Assembly (NCBI GenBank): GCA_002369025.1
Contig: DFDV01000166.1
Span: 1,046 to 8,616 of the forward strand
DNA: 7,571 nucleotides
Origin: Treponema sp. UBA3819
Lineage (GTDB): Bacteria; Spirochaetota; Spirochaetia; Treponematales; Treponemataceae
Direction: 5' to 3'
The number at the start of each line of letters is the position of its first letter. Position 1 is the first letter of the stretch. Under the pieces are notes generated by a model. It saw only the letters and a program-made list of their open reading frames with translations, ran no database searches and was not told the DNA's origin. The position numbers were made by a program, and so were the translations under genes. Shown here piece by piece: positions 5,374 through 7,571 of this stretch.

Positions 5374-7470
5374 ATGAAAAAAATGCGAAATATATTGATT
5401 GCACTTGGCGCGTTAGTGGCAGCACTGATGACCGCCGCTTGTTCGGACGTAAACAACACTACCACTCAGACGCAGAACTCTGCCAATAGTGGCATTACCG
5501 TAAGCGGCTCACTTTCAGCGGGAGCAGGGCGTTCTGCCACAAGTTCCCTTGCCAGTGACACAATTACTTGGAAAGTGGCGGCTGCAACCATGGGTGAAAC
5601 AGGCGGCTCGAATGACAGCGCAATCTTCGGAAGCGTGAGCGAGGACATGACTTTTACCATTACGCTCCCCGAAGCCGGTGACTATTATTTTACAGCAATG
5701 GGGCTCGTTACTGTTGAGCGAGAAGGTTCTTCTGATACAGAAAGCGTGCAAGTGCTTCAAGGAATTACGGAGGATATTATCCCCGTTACGGCAGAAGGCC
5801 GCAACGACATAGTGATTACAGCAAAGCCAAGCAGCAGCGAAGAATGCGGCAAAATCTCCCTGCCGATTTCTGATGAAAGCGGCAAAATAGCAAAGATCCT
5901 CATATACGAAGACGGGGACGGTAGCCCCTGCTTTGAAAAATCTTTTTCGGGGGAAGTAATTTTTGCACACGAAAACCCTACTGCAGGCGTACATATTTAC
6001 AAATTCTGTTTTGATGATGCCGTTGGCAACACTCTCTACACATGCCGCGAAGCCGTTACCGTATTCAGCAGTCTGACCACGGACACTTGGATAGGAAACG
6101 CACCATATTTTGTCCAAAATGAAGACGGAACTGCCCGCTTTGTGATTACCGAGGAACTGCTTAAAAAATATGACGCAGAAGTTGTACCCGATACTGCCAC
6201 GGTGACATATACTTATGATTCTGGAATGAAGTATTACCTTGACAGTGGTCAGGAGTTTCAAGTGCCATCTTATTCTCCTAATTTCTGCTTCGACAATGAC
6301 GGATATTTCTACTGTGTTGACGGCACTACAGTTCACTCAGATAATCCGAAGTTTACAGAGGACGGTGTTTCTTTAGCTTCGACTGGAACAGTAACGGGTA
6401 TAACTGTTGACCATGCGACAAATATTCTGTATGCGTGGTATGGTATGCAGTCAACTTTTTACATTTATAAATTACCTACATTTATTTCTCAAGGGAACTC
6501 TGAGAACATGGTAACAATTTCACCAAATTTTGACAGCACTGTTTTTGGAAGCGATAATAATGGTGGTAACTGTTATCATGACGGAGAATTACTCGTAATC
6601 AATAACGGAAAAGCCTACGGCTTTGTCAGCGGTGGAAATCCGACTCTCACTAATGGAAAGTTCTATGAGCTTGATTTAACGGAAGATGCTCCTGCTGCCA
6701 AACTGATTGATATTAACGAAGCTATTATAGATAAATTGCCAGAAAATTCTGAAAGTGCCAAAATCACCGACATGCTTTATCAGGATGGCGCGGTGTATAT
6801 GCTTTTGAAGGATATGAATACAGCATTCCTCTTTAGTCGAGGAGCCCTTTTACGCTACAACACGCTTACTAGTTCTGTAGATACACGTGGCTTTTCAAAT
6901 CAAGTGGATAAATCTTCTCTTGCGAGTGCCAAATTGTCTGCCTATACTTATATACCTGACGATGCTTATAAACCGCTTTACAATGATGAAGCTCGTACAA
7001 ATCAATGGTTTGTGAATGCAAATAAGGGCTTTTACTATGGTGATGATCCAAAAACTCTGTATAACGAACTTCCGAACATATTTACACCTGCAATCACGAC
7101 TTCCATTTCTACGGAGCAATTTTACGGGCCTTCAAAATTTGTTGCCGTAAAGCCAAAGAAACTTGTAATTGCAGATGATGGCATTGCTTTTTATACATAC
7201 AATGATGTCTTGAAATATAAAAACGTAAACCGAATTGTAACTGTGGATTTAAACAGCTTCTCAATTGTAGGTACAGAAGATGTCAGTGCTAATTTTGGTG
7301 GTGAAAGCAGTGAAGAAATTGTAATTGCTGATGTTCCGAATACAACCATGTATCAGGATGCCCTGGCAGATGAAGTTTCTACAACCTCTCCAAAATATTA
7401 TAAAAATAATGACGGAGCTAGACTTACAAGTGTGGATGGAGTTTATCTTGTTGCTCCATGTGGAGACTAA
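5374..7470 (+). CDS. Surface lipoprotein with a probable C-terminal beta-propeller
   Basis: The protein has 698 residues. It opens MKKMRNILIALGALVAALMT and the lipobox MTAAC places the lipidated cysteine at residue 23. GGGAG (5361-5365) lies eight bases before the ATG at 5374; an ATG at 5359 is rejected because it precedes this site. Residues about 30-270 are beta-rich and unrecognised, beginning with a Ser/Thr-rich linker containing AGRSA, a motif I associate with treponemal lipoproteins. Residues about 295-690 hold recurrent blade-like segments: FCFDNDGYFYCVDG (near 300), ITVDHATNILYAWYG (343), CYHDGELLVINNG (400), MLYQDGAVYMLL (466) and LVIADDGIAFYTY (600). These resemble NHL/YVTN-type beta-propellers, which generally bind ligands or proteins; no catalytic motif is visible. 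GC content falls from about 50-57% to 30-37% after about 6200-6400. It shares no evident sequence with the first lipoprotein beyond the signal type. Confidence 0.8.
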   Translation: MKKMRNILIALGALVAALMTAACSDVNNTTTQTQNSANSGITVSGSLSAGAGRSATSSLASDTITWKVAAATMGETGGSNDSAIFGSVSEDMTFTITLPEAGDYYFTAMGLVTVEREGSSDTESVQVLQGITEDIIPVTAEGRNDIVITAKPSSSEECGKISLPISDESGKIAKILIYEDGDGSPCFEKSFSGEVIFAHENPTAGVHIYKFCFDDAVGNTLYTCREAVTVFSSLTTDTWIGNAPYFVQNEDGTARFVITEELLKKYDAEVVPDTATVTYTYDSGMKYYLDSGQEFQVPSYSPNFCFDNDGYFYCVDGTTVHSDNPKFTEDGVSLASTGTVTGITVDHATNILYAWYGMQSTFYIYKLPTFISQGNSENMVTISPNFDSTVFGSDNNGGNCYHDGELLVINNGKAYGFVSGGNPTLTNGKFYELDLTEDAPAAKLIDINEAIIDKLPENSESAKITDMLYQDGAVYMLLKDMNTAFLFSRGALLRYNTLTSSVDTRGFSNQVDKSSLASAKLSAYTYIPDDAYKPLYNDEARTNQWFVNANKGFYYGDDPKTLYNELPNIFTPAITTSISTEQFYGPSKFVAVKPKKLVIADDGIAFYTYNDVLKYKNVNRIVTVDLNSFSIVGTEDVSANFGGESSEEIVIADVPNTTMYQDALADEVSTTSPKYYKNNDGARLTSVDGVYLVAPCGD

Positions 7471-7494
7471 AGGCTAGACCATGCCTTGTTATTT
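7470..7494 (+). terminator. Weak terminator candidate after the second lipoprotein gene
   Basis: AAGGC (7470-7474) can pair with GCCTT (7483-7487), followed by the T-rich GTTATTTT. The 5-bp stem is short, so efficient termination is doubtful. Confidence 0.25.
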
Positions 7495-7511
7495 TGGAAA
7501 CGGGGATTTTT

Positions 7512-7540
7512 TAGACTTTTTTCGGAAGGTTTGCTATACC
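7512..7540 (+). promoter_or_regulatory. Extended -10 promoter of the gene starting at 7558
   Basis: TAGACT (7512-7517) and TATACC (7535-7540) are 17 bases apart, with TG at 7532-7533 giving TGCTATACC. TGCTATAC is shared with the promoter at 1657. The start would be expected near 7545-7547, inside or at the edge of the ribosome binding site at 7545-7551, so the leader would be extremely short. Confidence 0.5.
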
Positions 7541-7557
7541 AAGTGAGGAGGTTTTGT

Positions 7558-7571
7558 ATGTCAGATTTTGC
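7558..7571 (+). CDS. Start of a further gene, cut by the right edge
   Basis: An ATG at 7558 is preceded by GAGGAGG (7545-7551) with a six-base gap, an ideal ribosome binding site. Only the residues MSDF and two bases of the next codon are visible, so no function can be proposed. The promoter just upstream suggests a separate transcription unit from the lipoprotein gene. Confidence 0.65.

Noticed and set aside
5515..6336. A 273-codon minus-strand ORF inside the second lipoprotein gene
   Set aside because: It is the antisense shadow of the GC-richer half of a gene with a lipoprotein signal and ribosome binding site; the minus-strand product shows no domain.

Overview
The window looks like a chromosomal segment of a spirochaete, most probably a gut- or rumen-type Treponema. 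Pointers are large cell-envelope lipoproteins with Big_2 (bacterial Ig-like) and BspA-type leucine-rich repeats, a large single-chain PurL of the type shared by Treponema, Clostridia and Bacteroides, strong GAGGAGG Shine-Dalgarno sites, and extended -10 promoters containing TGCTATAC. The genus is inferred; no rRNA or other phylogenetic marker is present.

Left part, minus strand (1-1555): the 5' end of purL runs off the left edge. Upstream of it, on the same strand, is a Phd-type antitoxin gene followed by a PIN-domain toxin gene. The toxin-antitoxin (TA) pair has its own promoter (TTGATT-N17-TATCAT) with a near-palindrome over the -10. purL has an excellent promoter of its own (TTGAAA-N17-TACAAT) placed so close to the start codon that the transcript should be leaderless.

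Middle, plus strand (1634-5280): a divergent extended -10 promoter drives a 1058-residue lipoprotein. It has a signal peptide, two unrecognised N-terminal domains, two Big_2 domains that are identical over 229 bp of DNA, a third Ig-like segment and a BspA-like LRR domain. The LRR part is much richer in AT than the rest, with a seam at the domain boundary. A 75-residue antitoxin-like gene follows after 20 bp. A 20-codon ORF overlapping its end resembles the beginning of a MazF/PemK toxin and is probably a broken toxin.

Right part, plus strand (5218-7571): a dense cluster of inverted repeats (5218-5359), including at least one good intrinsic terminator, fills the gap before a second lipoprotein of 698 residues. 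That protein has a GC-richer N-terminal part and an AT-richer C-terminal part that looks like a beta-propeller. A third plus-strand gene starts at 7558 and is cut off after 14 bases.

Working together: purL is housekeeping purine synthesis. The two lipoprotein genes look like modular, fast-evolving surface proteins in an accessory locus flanked by one intact and one apparently decayed TA module. I see no evidence of a new multi-gene enzymatic or defence system. The most interesting signals are the leaderless purL promoter, the mutually exclusive hairpins upstream of the second lipoprotein, the perfect Big_2 duplication and the parallel composition seams in both lipoproteins.
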